Origin: a bacterium | Lineage (GTDB): Bacteria; Zixibacteria; MSB-5A5; GN15; FEB-12 | Direction of reading: 5' to 3' | DNA: 64,000 nt | Assembly (NCBI GenBank): GCA_016708025.1 | Contig: JADJGQ010000002.1 | Coordinates: 62,001 to 126,000 of the forward strand | In this document: positions 51,030 through 60,179 of the stretch, in pieces | How positions within the stretch are numbered: the first letter of the stretch is position 1 | How the letters are laid out: each line of letters starts with the position of its first letter | Notes under the pieces: generated by a model | The model's database searches: none | What the model was told of the DNA's origin: nothing | The model's input: the letters and a program-made list of their open reading frames with translations, nothing else | Position numbers and translations under genes: made by a program

Positions 51030-51662
51030 TTAGTTGCCGCTCGGTTGGCCGGAATTGAAGGCATCCTTCACGCTCGGCGCGGTCTGCGCTTCAGCCTGTG
51101 CCGCAAAGAAAGTCCGCTCGTATGCGAATCCAAAGATCGCGCCGGCGATCAGCGGGCCGACCCCTTTCTGACGGTAGACATTGTACTCGCGCACGGCATC
51201 GTTGTACGCTTTCCGTTCCTGCGCGATACGGTTTTCGGAACCCTCGATCGCGGCCATCAGGTCGGAATAGTTCTGGTCCCCTTTGATCTCGGGATACTGC
51301 TCCACCACCACATTGATGAATGAATTCAACTGGCGGGAGAGCTGACCGGAGATCGAATCGAGCAACGCCGGGTTCTGCTGTCCCAGCGCATTGTCGGCCT
51401 GCGATTTCAGGTCGATCACGCGCTGACGCATGGCGATGACATCAACCAACGTCTGCTGTTGGCGCTGCATGAAATTATCCACCGAGGCGACCAAATTCGG
51501 GATCAGGTCGAATCGGCGCTGATAGACATTCTGCACCTGCGCCCACTGCTGGTCGACAGTGGTGTTTTTCTCGATCAGGCCGCCACGAGCCGACCAGATC
51601 CATCCACCGAGGATGATCGCCAGCAGTAGCAGGACACCGAGGATAATGCCGAAAACCTTCAT
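51030..51662 (-). CDS. lemA: LemA family protein
   Basis: 210 residues. One N-terminal membrane helix (IILGVLLLLAIILGGWIW), then the four-helix LemA domain (DQQWAQVQNVYQRRFDLIPNLVASV, YPEIKGDQNYSDLMAAIEGSENRIAQERKAYND). It is the first gene of an operon with two TPM-domain genes, a widespread pairing. Its role in those operons is not established. Confidence 0.93.
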   Translation of the reverse strand: MKVFGIILGVLLLLAIILGGWIWSARGGLIEKNTTVDQQWAQVQNVYQRRFDLIPNLVASVDNFMQRQQQTLVDVIAMRQRVIDLKSQADNALGQQNPALLDSISGQLSRQLNSFINVVVEQYPEIKGDQNYSDLMAAIEGSENRIAQERKAYNDAVREYNVYRQKGVGPLIAGAIFGFAYERTFFAAQAEAQTAPSVKDAFNSGQPSGN

Positions 51663-51911
51663 GGGTTCTCCTTGTATCGATATCTGTTGTTATCAGGTTA
51701 TCCGGCCGGAGCCGGTTGTATGACTACTACTATGTACCGAATCGATTATTCAGAAGAAAGTGAAAAATTTGGGGTGCGAGAGCGCTTTGGGAGTCGTTGG
51801 GTTTCGGGTCTCGTCTCTGAAACAAGTTCAGGGCATGCTCCGTTCGACCCGACAGAAGGTAGCCGCATCATTCCGCGCAGGCGGGAATCCAGTCTTAGTT
51901 CGACATTTTGG
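51663..51911. repeat. Intergenic region with dispersed repeats
   Basis: It contains an imperfect hairpin ATTCCGC-GCAG-GCGGGAAT (51870-51888) followed by CCAG, and the string TCTCTGAAACAAGTTCAGGGCATGC. Both belong to short repeats seen in the intergenic regions of many bacteria. No gene is supported. Confidence 0.55.
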
Positions 51912-52955
51912 TCAGTCCGACTGAACCAGGCTGTCTGCCACGGGCGGCCCGCTTCGTACCCAGGCTTTGATTCCGACAGCGTTTTGTACACCAGTTTTAC
52001 GTAGCCTGCCCGAATACAGGTCATAAATGAACAATGTAACGTCATCCGTCAAATTGTTTGTTACACGGCTGTACGCTATGAGTGAATCGTTTGGCGAAAA
52101 ACATGCGCTCCTGAACTTCTGCTTGAAGTGCAATTTCTTGACATCTCCAGTAGCAATGTCCAGCAGGTACGGTATTGCTTCATCCTCACTTCGCCGACTG
52201 AAGATAGCCAATTCTCCCGAATGCGACACTGCATCAAGGTCTGTTGACCTGTATACCTTGTCGGTAGCTATCAATGAGTCACCAACAAGTTGGTAGATCC
52301 GCAATGTGTCTGTAAACTGTACCGCTATTCCGGCCTTGACGAATTCAAGCCCCCATATGCTGTTGTTGACGTCGCCAATCTTCAAATCGGGGGTCATTTC
52401 TCTGACCAGCTCGAAATCTCTATCGAGTAACTGCAACTTATCGTCCCTAGGGTCCCAACGAACGAAGCGTTTACTGACCTGATCATAGTCAAGGAAGTAT
52501 GGGATGGAATACATGCCATTCAAAGCTGTGATCTTCTCGAAAAAACCTGTGAATGGCAGATGCTTGTAGAAGTAGGAGACCTCGTGTGTGGTCATTTGTT
52601 CCGCCTGTTCACGGGTGAGGCCCGTGTCAAGCGGCGCATAAGAGCATAGTACGAGAGTGTCATTATCGATTGTACAGAGGACCGTGGCGTCTTGAAATGG
52701 AAATGGAAACTCGTGTGATCCTTTGCACCCACAGGAAGGCGAGTAATAACTAAGGTTGCGAACAAAGATACTGCCTGAAATGTCCGGATACTGTAAGAGA
52801 GTTTTGTCGAGTAGATTGACAGGGCAGGTGGAGACAATTATGAAGAATAGCGTTTCGGAGAGCAGCGCAATACCCAGAGTAAGAAGGCCGGCCAGGCGCA
52901 ACAGGCTGCCTGTACTTTCTCCCTTAATTTTTTCAGCTCCTGGATTTCTGCTCAC
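51912..52955 (-). CDS. Membrane-anchored protein, probable beta-propeller
   Basis: 347 residues. One membrane helix near the N-terminus (AGLLTLGIALLSETLFFII), then a mostly beta region with repeated four-strand blocks such as RFVRWDPRDDKLQLLDRDFELV, ACFSPNDSLIAYSRV and DDVTLFIYDLYSGRLRK that look like WD40/TolB-like blades. The conserved Cys pair in SPSCGCKGS might form a disulfide. I do not recognise a family. It neighbours the surface-sugar genes but is on its own. Confidence 0.65.
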   Translation of the reverse strand: MSRNPGAEKIKGESTGSLLRLAGLLTLGIALLSETLFFIIVSTCPVNLLDKTLLQYPDISGSIFVRNLSYYSPSCGCKGSHEFPFPFQDATVLCTIDNDTLVLCSYAPLDTGLTREQAEQMTTHEVSYFYKHLPFTGFFEKITALNGMYSIPYFLDYDQVSKRFVRWDPRDDKLQLLDRDFELVREMTPDLKIGDVNNSIWGLEFVKAGIAVQFTDTLRIYQLVGDSLIATDKVYRSTDLDAVSHSGELAIFSRRSEDEAIPYLLDIATGDVKKLHFKQKFRSACFSPNDSLIAYSRVTNNLTDDVTLFIYDLYSGRLRKTGVQNAVGIKAWVRSGPPVADSLVQSD

Positions 52956-52975
52956 GTTCTACCCCCGGTCAGCGA

Positions 52976-54046
52976 TCAAGAGCCAGCCAGCTCTTCCGCT
53001 ATCCTCCGCGCCGCATCCCCATCCCCATACAACCGCCTGTCCGTCGCAATCGTCGTCCCCCGCATCTCGCGGCAAGCCGCGACAATCTTCGAAACATCCG
53101 CGCCGGTAACCCGGTTCGCCCCAACCTCCACCAACTCCACCCACTCGGTTTCGTCACGCAATGTCACGCACGGCTTGCCGAAGAAATACGCCTCTTTCTG
53201 CAGACCGCCCGAATCAGTCAGCACGATCTCGCACTTCTGCAGCAGTTGCAGCATATCAAAATAGCTGACCGGCTCGAGCAAAGTCACGCCGGTCTTGAGG
53301 CCGAGCGATTCGGCTATCTTCCGTGTCCGCGGATGAATCGGCAGTATCACCGGCAGTTCCGCATTGATTTGATCGAGCGCTTCGAAGATTGCTTTCAGAT
53401 TCTTCGGCTCATCGGTATTCTCCGCTCGATGCACTGTGCAGAGTGCAAAGCGGTCATGTTTCAGGCAATGGAGAATGGTCGACTTCTCTTCCGCGATCTT
53501 CCCGTAATAGAGCGCGCAATCATACATCACATCACCACACTTCACAATACGCGCCCCTGACCGTTCCACTCCCTCCGCCTTGAGATTGGCTACTGCGGTA
53601 TCGGTCGGACAGAATAGCAGCGATGCAATCCGGTCGGTCATCACCCGGTTGATCTCCTCGGGCATCGACATTCGGAATGACCGCAATCCTGCCTCAACAT
53701 GCGCGACCGGAATATGCAGTTTGGCCGCCGCCAGCGCGCCCGCGAGCGTGGAATTGGTGTCGCCGTAGACCATCACCATATCCGGCTTTTCAGAGAGAAA
53801 TATCTCTTCGAGCCGGACCAGCATCTGGCCGGTCATAGCGCCATGCGAAAGCGAATGGATATTGAGATTGAATGCAGGAGTCGGGATCTGCATATCGCGG
53901 AAGAAAACTTCCGACATATTGTCATCAAAATGCTGGCCGGTATGGATGATCTTTTCGGTGAGTGCCGGAATTCTGGCGATCTCCCGGCTGACCGCCGCCG
54001 CTTTGATGAACTGCGGACGCGCCCCGACAACAGTGAGGATCTTCAT
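52976..54046 (-). CDS. wecB: UDP-N-acetylglucosamine 2-epimerase (non-hydrolysing)
   Basis: 356 residues. It converts UDP-GlcNAc to UDP-ManNAc for surface polysaccharide. The family start MKILTVVGARPQFIKAAAV, the VYGDTNSTLAGALAA block, VAHVEAGLRSFRMSMPEEINRV with catalytic Asp/Glu and the TDSGGLQKEAYFFGKPCVTLRD motif are all present. It lies in the same direction, six bases after the class V aminotransferase gene, suggesting one operon with the glycosyltransferase beyond it. Confidence 0.95.
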   Translation of the reverse strand: MKILTVVGARPQFIKAAAVSREIARIPALTEKIIHTGQHFDDNMSEVFFRDMQIPTPAFNLNIHSLSHGAMTGQMLVRLEEIFLSEKPDMVMVYGDTNSTLAGALAAAKLHIPVAHVEAGLRSFRMSMPEEINRVMTDRIASLLFCPTDTAVANLKAEGVERSGARIVKCGDVMYDCALYYGKIAEEKSTILHCLKHDRFALCTVHRAENTDEPKNLKAIFEALDQINAELPVILPIHPRTRKIAESLGLKTGVTLLEPVSYFDMLQLLQKCEIVLTDSGGLQKEAYFFGKPCVTLRDETEWVELVEVGANRVTGADVSKIVAACREMRGTTIATDRRLYGDGDAARRIAEELAGS

Positions 54047-54052
54047 GCAATC

Positions 54053-55480
54053 CTACAGCTTGAAATACTCTTCAAACCGAACCTTAAACTGGGGTGGGGT
54101 CCATTCGCCGGCTTCTCTGTCCAGCACATACCCCTTGAAATAGTCGCCGGAAGCTATCTTCTTCACCTGGGCGACAAACTCATCTATTTCGGCGCGGGTA
54201 TTATAAAGACCAAACGACATCCGGATCGCGCCGGGGATCTGCGAACGGTCGCGTGCGAGGATCTGCTGCTCCAGCAGTTTCGAATTCGCCTCCGATACCC
54301 GTAGCAATGACTTAACATAGGTATGCGCGCAGAAACAACCGGAACGAACGCCGATCGCCCCCTCGTAGCTCAGGATCGCCGCCGCCAATGAGTGTGGAAG
54401 GTCTCCGATATTAAGTGAGATCACTCCCAATCGATCCGCCGAGTGGGCCGGGTTGGTATCCCCATACAGGGTGACACCCGGGATCTCTCGAAGTTCTGTC
54501 AGTGCGTAGGCGGTTAAGTCGGCTTCATGTCGGATTATCGCATCCCAGCCGACTGACTCAAACAGCTTGATCGCTTTGCCGAGCGCTACCACGCCGATGA
54601 TATCGGGTGTGCCCGCCTCTTCTTTGTCCGGGAGATCAGTCCAATACGCTTCTTCGAGCGTGACAATATCCACCACGCCGCCGCCGACTGAATCCGGCTC
54701 ACCCTGCTCGAACGTCTCTTTGTCGACCACCAGCACGCCGACGCCAAACGGCGCATAGATCTTATGTCCGGAGAAAACGAGATAGTCGATGTGATAAGGG
54801 GAATCCCCGGATTTCATGTCGACCGGGCGATGCGGCACCAACTGCGCGCCATCGACCAGGATTTTCGCCCCATGCTTGTGGGCCTCAAAAGCAAAAAAGT
54901 CGAGGTCATTGATATAGCCGGTCACATTGGAAGCGCCGGTCAGGGCGACCAGTTTCACTTTGCCGCCATGCTGCTTCAGCAGCATCACGAAATGCTCTTT
55001 GCTGATTGTCCCATCGGGATTCAAGCCGATATGCTCCACCTGGGCGACCCGTCGCCACGGAAGTTCATTCGAATGGTGCTCCATCAGGGTGGTCAGCACG
55101 ATATCGTCATACTGGAGCGGAAAACGATTCGCCAGTTTGTTGATCGCTTCGGTGGTGTTTTTGGTGAAGATCACGACATGGGTGCTGAGGTCGACACCGA
55201 TAAATTCGGCGACGATATCGCGCGAGGTCTCGTACATCCAGCTCGATAACTGCGATTTGAAGCCGGTCCCACGATGCACATTGGAGTACCACTTGAGAAA
55301 CGAAGTGACCGAGTCAGCGATCGGCTGAAAGGTCGGGGTAGAGGCAGCGTTGTCGAAATTGATATAGCGCTTGGGGCCATGTAGGGTCGGCACTACCGTG
55401 TCGGCGCCGATCAGAAGCGACGGAAGATCGGAGATTTCCAGTTTTTCACGAGTCGCGATAGCCCCAGGCTGACTACACAT
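54053..55480 (-). CDS. Class V aminotransferase/cysteine-desulfurase-like protein
   Basis: 475 residues. A PLP fold type I enzyme. The cofactor Lys is in FSGHKIYAPFGVG, with a His in TLMEHHSNELPW and the DGAQ motif in ILVDGAQLVPHRP. The C-terminal part has GVRSGCFCAHTYVK, whose Cys sits where desulfurases place the reactive Cys. Because it lies among sugar genes and not Suf or Isc genes, the substrate may not be cysteine; a role in iron-sulfur supply is possible but unsupported by context. Confidence 0.85.
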   Translation of the reverse strand: MCSQPGAIATREKLEISDLPSLLIGADTVVPTLHGPKRYINFDNAASTPTFQPIADSVTSFLKWYSNVHRGTGFKSQLSSWMYETSRDIVAEFIGVDLSTHVVIFTKNTTEAINKLANRFPLQYDDIVLTTLMEHHSNELPWRRVAQVEHIGLNPDGTISKEHFVMLLKQHGGKVKLVALTGASNVTGYINDLDFFAFEAHKHGAKILVDGAQLVPHRPVDMKSGDSPYHIDYLVFSGHKIYAPFGVGVLVVDKETFEQGEPDSVGGGVVDIVTLEEAYWTDLPDKEEAGTPDIIGVVALGKAIKLFESVGWDAIIRHEADLTAYALTELREIPGVTLYGDTNPAHSADRLGVISLNIGDLPHSLAAAILSYEGAIGVRSGCFCAHTYVKSLLRVSEANSKLLEQQILARDRSQIPGAIRMSFGLYNTRAEIDEFVAQVKKIASGDYFKGYVLDREAGEWTPPQFKVRFEEYFKL

Positions 55481-55558
55481 AAGTTTACCTCACCTTGACC
55501 AAAAGTTGATGTGCAATATACGGATGGGAGAAACGGGAAGAAACCGAAATTTGTCCGG

Positions 55559-56770
55559 TCAGATCTTGTGAATCGCTTCGAGATATTTCGTCGCCCAGAG
55601 TTCGCGGGCATGATGATCGCGCGCATACTCGAGATATTGGCTGCCCAGCCGCTCGCCATCGATCCTACCCTCTTTGAGCGCCATGATCAAATCGCACAGC
55701 TTCTCCGGATTATCGGGCGGGAATGCCAGCGCGCCACCCGCTTTGTCCAGTTCGTTGATCGCTTCGCCATCGTGTGAGCCGAACAGGATCGGACGACCGG
55801 ATGCCATATATTCGTACAGCTTGGAAGGAACCCCCGAGCGAGTCACTGGAACATCCTTGAGACTATGCACCAGCACGTTGCTGGTCTTGAGGAAATACGG
55901 GATCACTTCAAGCGGTTGCGAACCGACAAACACAACATTCTTGAGGCCGTAGTCACGAACCATTCCTTCGAGCGCTTCCCGCTTCTGACCATCGCCGACA
56001 AAGACAAAGCAGATATCCGGCTGGTCGGTCAATTGACGGGCCGCCTCGATCACGGTCTCCAGTGAATGCGCCCAGCCAAGTGTACCGGCATAGAGAACCA
56101 AGAACTTCTCTTCCCAGCCGAATTTTTTCCGGACGCCATTGTAGCCGGCCTCAGCAAACTCAGAACTAAATCCTGATTTGACCGTCACCACTCTCTCAGG
56201 CTTGAGGCCGATTTCGAGTAGATAATCGCGCATGCCGCTGGTCACCGGCACCACCAGGTCGGCCCGACGGTACAGCCAATGCATCAGTTTTTTGAGCGCA
56301 CGGGTGAAAAGCGAGCGATTCAGGTTGCCGAAATCCTCCGCCGATTCCGGCTGAAGGTCGCGGATCTCGATGATCAGTTTGGTCCGGCGAAGTTTGCTGA
56401 GGACCCACCCGATCAGCGGCGTGGTGACCGGCGGCGTCGACGCCAGGATAACATCAAACTTGGTTTTGATCCGGAACGAGTTGATCAGCGAGGTCACCAG
56501 GAAAATAATGAACCCGACCATCCGTTTCCCAGGATAGCGGTTGGAGGCCGCCAGCACCCAGTTCCGGTAGACCTTAACTCCTTCCATCTCTTCGATATAG
56601 AAGAAAGAGCCGCGGTATTTCGGGGGGACAATCCCATCCGGGTAATTCGGGATAGCGGTCATCACAGACACATCATGCCCCTGATGCGCGAAATGACGCG
56701 CAAACTCAAAAAGACGCCGAACAGCGCCTCTCTCCGGGGGAAAATGCTGGGTGACTATCAGTATTTTCAT
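55559..56770 (-). CDS. Family 4 glycosyltransferase (WbuB-like)
   Basis: 403 residues from ATG at 56770, where the family start MKILIVTQHFPPERGAVRRLFEFA begins; the 30 extra upstream codons are not family-like. A GT-B fold with an N-terminal nucleotide-independent half. It has VSVMTAIPNYPDGIVPPKY and the sugar-nucleotide half with VLYAGTLGWAHSLETVIEAA and the Glu motif in KLYEYMASGRPILFGSHDGEA. WbuB-like enzymes add fucosamine-type sugars in O-antigen. With wecB it points to surface polysaccharide assembly. Confidence 0.9.
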   Translation of the reverse strand: MKILIVTQHFPPERGAVRRLFEFARHFAHQGHDVSVMTAIPNYPDGIVPPKYRGSFFYIEEMEGVKVYRNWVLAASNRYPGKRMVGFIIFLVTSLINSFRIKTKFDVILASTPPVTTPLIGWVLSKLRRTKLIIEIRDLQPESAEDFGNLNRSLFTRALKKLMHWLYRRADLVVPVTSGMRDYLLEIGLKPERVVTVKSGFSSEFAEAGYNGVRKKFGWEEKFLVLYAGTLGWAHSLETVIEAARQLTDQPDICFVFVGDGQKREALEGMVRDYGLKNVVFVGSQPLEVIPYFLKTSNVLVHSLKDVPVTRSGVPSKLYEYMASGRPILFGSHDGEAINELDKAGGALAFPPDNPEKLCDLIMALKEGRIDGERLGSQYLEYARDHHARELWATKYLEAIHKI

Positions 56771-56865
56771 AAATATAGCACTAGAACGTACAGCTTCCGG
56801 CCGTTGTTCGCAAGGATTTTTACCGCCCCAAAAGCCGATTTTCCCCTCTGCTACATGCAATTAGC

Positions 56866-56894
56866 TTGACAACTTAGGCGACTCTCAATATCCT
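56866..56894 (+). promoter_or_regulatory. Promoter of the cytochrome gene
   Basis: A perfect TTGACA (56866-56871), 17 bp and TATCCT (56889-56894), about 115 bases before the ATG at 57010. Confidence 0.6.
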
Positions 56895-57009
56895 TTTTAC
56901 CGGCTGTTTCGTCGATAATTCGGGCGATTATTGGGACGAAAAAAGCCAAGGGAACGTATAAGAGAAAAGCATAGAGACAACCAATTTTGTCCTATTAGGA
57001 GGTTACGTA

Positions 57010-57507
57010 ATGAGAAAGCTACTTGTCCTGATCGCAATCGTCGTCGCCATGGGTATGCTGGTGACTGCTATTGTGACCGCCCAGGCCAAACCGACCTATG
57101 TCGGCTCGGAAAAGGGATGCAAAATGTGCCACAAGGCTCAGTATGATTCCTGGCTGACCACTGGTCATGCCAAGGCGTTTGATCTGCTGAAGCCCGAAGA
57201 ACAGGCGAAGCCGGAGTGCGTCGGCTGCCACCAGACCGGTGCAATGGCTGATGGTACGATGATCACGTCGGTTGGCTGCGAAGCTTGCCACGGCGCTGGC
57301 TCTGAATACAAAAAGCCGGCTATCATGAGCAAAAAGGCCTATACGGATAAGGCCGCTGGTCGCAAGGCCGCGGTTGCCGCCGGTCTGGTTATCCCGACCG
57401 CCGAAACCTGCACCGCCGCTTGCCACAAAGCCGAAGGTAATGCCAACTTTAAGCCGTTCGATTTCGAAAAGGCAAAAGGTTTGGTCCACCCGGTCGCTGC
57501 GAAGTAA
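57010..57507 (+). CDS. Exported multiheme c-type cytochrome
   Basis: 165 residues, with AGGAGG upstream. A signal peptide (LVLIAIVVAMGMLVTAIVTAQA), then four heme sites: CKMCH, CVGCH, CEACH and CTAACH. The last has three residues between the cysteines (CX3CH), an unusual spacing. Flanking His residues such as TGHAKAF and CHGAG could be axial ligands. The layout resembles the cytochrome c554/DUF family of electron carriers (KGCKMCHKAQYDSWLTTGHAKAF). It should act in the periplasm. No redox partner gene is adjacent. Confidence 0.88.
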   Translation: MRKLLVLIAIVVAMGMLVTAIVTAQAKPTYVGSEKGCKMCHKAQYDSWLTTGHAKAFDLLKPEEQAKPECVGCHQTGAMADGTMITSVGCEACHGAGSEYKKPAIMSKKAYTDKAAGRKAAVAAGLVIPTAETCTAACHKAEGNANFKPFDFEKAKGLVHPVAAK

Positions 57508-57535
57508 GCAGTTCGATTTTCAATCGGATAGAGAT

Positions 57536-57564
57536 AACGGCTCCTCAACGGGAGCCGTTTTTTT
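57536..57564 (+). terminator. Rho-independent terminator of the cytochrome gene
   Basis: A 9-bp stem AACGGCTCC / GGAGCCGTT with a 6-base loop, running into seven T residues. Confidence 0.9.
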
Positions 57565-57670
57565 CAGCCTTCACTGTAAACTAATAGACGTCATCGCGAG
57601 CCTTGCCAGGCAGAGGACGGATTTCTCAAGACAAATTGTCGAGGGCAAGGCGTGGCGATCCCATGCATAG

Positions 57671-57745
57671 AAGTGCTGTAGGTCGGGTTGAGCGGATTTT
57701 CAAGGAGATCAGCACTTTTCAAGGAAAAGCGCAGCGAAACCCGAC
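57671..57745. repeat. Interleaved inverted repeats
   Basis: AAGTGCTG (57671-57678) pairs with CAGCACTT (57710-57717), and GTCGGGTT (57682-57689) with AACCCGAC (57738-57745). The arms interleave, so the two stems cannot form nested. The nearby string CGTCATCGCGAGCC suggests fragments of dispersed repeats. Confidence 0.45.
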
Positions 57746-57764
57746 ATCAATGTGATAAAACGAA

Positions 57765-58331
57765 CTACCGTCTTCGTGTGGCCAGAACCGCAAGTGTCGC
57801 GTTAAGAACAAACACGTAAGCTACGAATGACGTATTCTCAAAGTCGAATACCTGCACCGACAGCAGGCTGATTCCAAATCCAAACGCGCTGATACTGTAG
57901 CCGATCCAACTCTCGGATCGCGGATGACTGATCGACTTGATGAGCGTCGGAATCGCCGCCAAAATATCCGCCACCAGTGAAAACAACAGCGCAAGGTTCG
58001 GATTGTCGGTAATTGCCCAGAGGATAATGCCGACCAAAGCCGCCGCCATCAGATAGTAATCGCGAGGGCTGCTTTTCCAATAGGCCTTTTTGTTGAAGTA
58101 TGATGCCGCAACGATCAGGAACGGCGTGAAGCCGGCGACAAACGATGTCCATGACAGACTCTCGACCCCCTGCGCTCGTTGCGCCACAAAGATGACCATC
58201 GGGAAGATCCCCCAAAGCAGCCAGGTCACACGGTTGGGCTGAGCTTTGCCCATGATGGTATCGTATAGATAATAAAGGCCGCCGAGCGAGCCGATGATGG
58301 CGCCGATGATCGCGAAGTATTCAGGAAGCAT
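57765..58331 (-). CDS. Membrane protein with about seven helices
   Basis: 188 residues from ATG at 58331; a TTG 21 bases earlier is a weaker option. It reads as hydrophobic helices (YFAIIGAIIGSLGGLYYLYDTI, MAAALVGIILWAITDN, LLFSLVADILAAIPTLIKSI) with a WLLWGIFPM turn. The internal repeat of a Trp/Pro pattern hints at a duplicated three-helix unit, like small SWEET/PQ-loop proteins, but this is unsure. No ribosome site is clear. Function unknown. Confidence 0.6.
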   Translation of the reverse strand: MLPEYFAIIGAIIGSLGGLYYLYDTIMGKAQPNRVTWLLWGIFPMVIFVAQRAQGVESLSWTSFVAGFTPFLIVAASYFNKKAYWKSSPRDYYLMAAALVGIILWAITDNPNLALLFSLVADILAAIPTLIKSISHPRSESWIGYSISAFGFGISLLSVQVFDFENTSFVAYVFVLNATLAVLATRRR

Positions 58332-58360
58332 GAAATAGTTCTGGCAATTCAACTGAGAAT

Positions 58361-58389
58361 AAAAAGGCGGGTTCCTTGCAGAACCCGCC
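58361..58389 (-). terminator. Rho-independent terminator of the dehydrogenase gene
   Basis: A 9-bp GC-rich stem GGCGGGTTC / GAACCCGCC with a 6-base loop and five T on the minus strand, about 20 bases past the stop at 58411. Confidence 0.85.
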
Positions 58390-58410
58390 CTACAGTACTA
58401 TCGAATCCGC

Positions 58411-60030
58411 TTATCCGAGGAACGGATACTTGTAATCCGTCGGTGGGACAAACGTCTCTTTGATCGAACGCGGCGATGTCCAGCGCAACATGTTCTGAAT
58501 TCCGCCCGCCTTATCATTCGTTCCCGAGGCACGGCCGCCGCCAAACGGCTGCTGGCCTACCACTGCGCCGGTCGGCTTGTCGTTGATATAGAAATTCCCG
58601 GCCGCATGACGCAGCGTCCGCTCGGCCAGTTCCACCGCCTTGCGATCGGTCGCGAAGATCGCGCCGGTCAACGCATAGGGCGACGTACTGTCGACCAAGT
58701 GCAGCGTCTTGGCAAATTCGTTGTCGTCGTACACATACAGCGTCACGACCGGCCCAAAGATCTCTTCTTCGAGCAGACGGAAATGCGGATTGGTGGTCAG
58801 CACGACAGTCGGCTGAATGAACCATCCCTTGCTCTTGTCGCAGACGCCGCCATGGAGGATTTCGGCATCTTTCTGGACTTTGGCAAAATCGACAAACTCT
58901 TTGATCGTCTCGTACGCGGATTCATCGATCACCGCATTGACGAAATTCCCGAAATCTTCCGGATCACCCATCTTGATCTCGGCAAGCTGCTTGAGCATCA
59001 CTTCCTTGATCTTCGGCCAGAGTGATTTCGGCAGATAACAGCGCGATGACGCCGAGCATTTCTGCCCCTGATATTCAAACGAGCCGCGGACTATCGCGGT
59101 CGCGACCTCGGCCGGGTTGGCCGATGGATGCGCCACGATAAAATCTTTGCCGCCGGTCTCGCCGACCAGACGCGGATAGGTTTTATAGGTCCCAATATTC
59201 TCACCAACGGTCTTCCACATGTTGTGGAATACACCGGTCGAACCGGTGAAATGGATCCCTGCCAGATTCGGGTTCTTCAGCACCGTGTCGCCGACTGCGG
59301 AGCCGCGGGCGAAGATCATATTGATCACGCCATCCGGAAGGCCGGCCTGGCGAAGGATCTTCATGATGAAATGCGAGGTGTAGATCGCGGTCGAGGCCGG
59401 TTTCCAGACCACCACATTCCCCATCATCGCAGGAGCGGTCGGGAGGTTGCCGTTGATCGAGACGAAATTGAACGGCGTGACGGCAAAAATGAACCCTTCC
59501 AGCGGCCGGTGGTCGGTCCGATCCCAGATGCCGGCAGAAGAAAGCGGCTGGATATCATAGATCTGCTGCATGAAATGGGCGTTGAAACGGAAGAAGTCGA
59601 CCAGTTCGCAGACCGCATCGATCTCCGCCTGGAAGATATTCTTCGAGTGTGCCAGCATGGCGGCCGCATTCATGGTGTACCGGTACGGGCCTGCCATCAG
59701 CTCTGCGGCCTTCAGGAAGATAGCCGCACGCTGCTCCCACGGCATGTAAGCCCAGGTCTTGGCGGCCTCCATAGAGGCATCCACGGCGGTCTTGACCTCG
59801 GCCTCGCCCCCCTGCCAATAATGGCCGAGAACCAGGTTATGGTTATGCGGCGAACGAATCTCAAGCTTCTTGCCGGAGCGGACTTCCTGGCCGTTGATAT
59901 ACATCGGGATCTCAATCGGATTGGCTTTGAGTTCGGCCAACGCTTTTTTGATGCCGTCACGTTCGGCGGAACCGGGAGCGTAGCTCAGAACCGGCTCATT
60001 TTTTGGTGGTGGGACTCGGTAGATACCCAT
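58411..60030 (-). CDS. pruA: 1-Pyrroline-5-carboxylate dehydrogenase
   Basis: 539 residues. It oxidises glutamate-gamma-semialdehyde to glutamate with NAD+ in proline breakdown. The aldehyde dehydrogenase features are VTPFNFVSINGNLP, the NAD-binding FTGSTGVF, the Glu motif LVGETGGKDF and the catalytic Cys in YQGQKCSASSR. The length and the IYDIQPLSSAGIWDRTDHRPLEGFIFAVTPFN region match the stand-alone P5CDH type of eukaryotes and some bacteria. No proline dehydrogenase gene is next to it in this window. Confidence 0.92.
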   Translation of the reverse strand: MGIYRVPPPKNEPVLSYAPGSAERDGIKKALAELKANPIEIPMYINGQEVRSGKKLEIRSPHNHNLVLGHYWQGGEAEVKTAVDASMEAAKTWAYMPWEQRAAIFLKAAELMAGPYRYTMNAAAMLAHSKNIFQAEIDAVCELVDFFRFNAHFMQQIYDIQPLSSAGIWDRTDHRPLEGFIFAVTPFNFVSINGNLPTAPAMMGNVVVWKPASTAIYTSHFIMKILRQAGLPDGVINMIFARGSAVGDTVLKNPNLAGIHFTGSTGVFHNMWKTVGENIGTYKTYPRLVGETGGKDFIVAHPSANPAEVATAIVRGSFEYQGQKCSASSRCYLPKSLWPKIKEVMLKQLAEIKMGDPEDFGNFVNAVIDESAYETIKEFVDFAKVQKDAEILHGGVCDKSKGWFIQPTVVLTTNPHFRLLEEEIFGPVVTLYVYDDNEFAKTLHLVDSTSPYALTGAIFATDRKAVELAERTLRHAAGNFYINDKPTGAVVGQQPFGGGRASGTNDKAGGIQNMLRWTSPRSIKETFVPPTDYKYPFLG

Positions 60031-60179
60031 CTGAAAAACTCCTCTATAAGCAGACTATTCGTATCAACAAACTTTGGAGGGATAATGTACAGAAAATCGG
60101 GATATTGAGCAAGTGCCGGATTTCACAAGCCAGACGTTGTCTGGACTGGTCCGCTGCGCGCCTATCGACGATTTACCCC

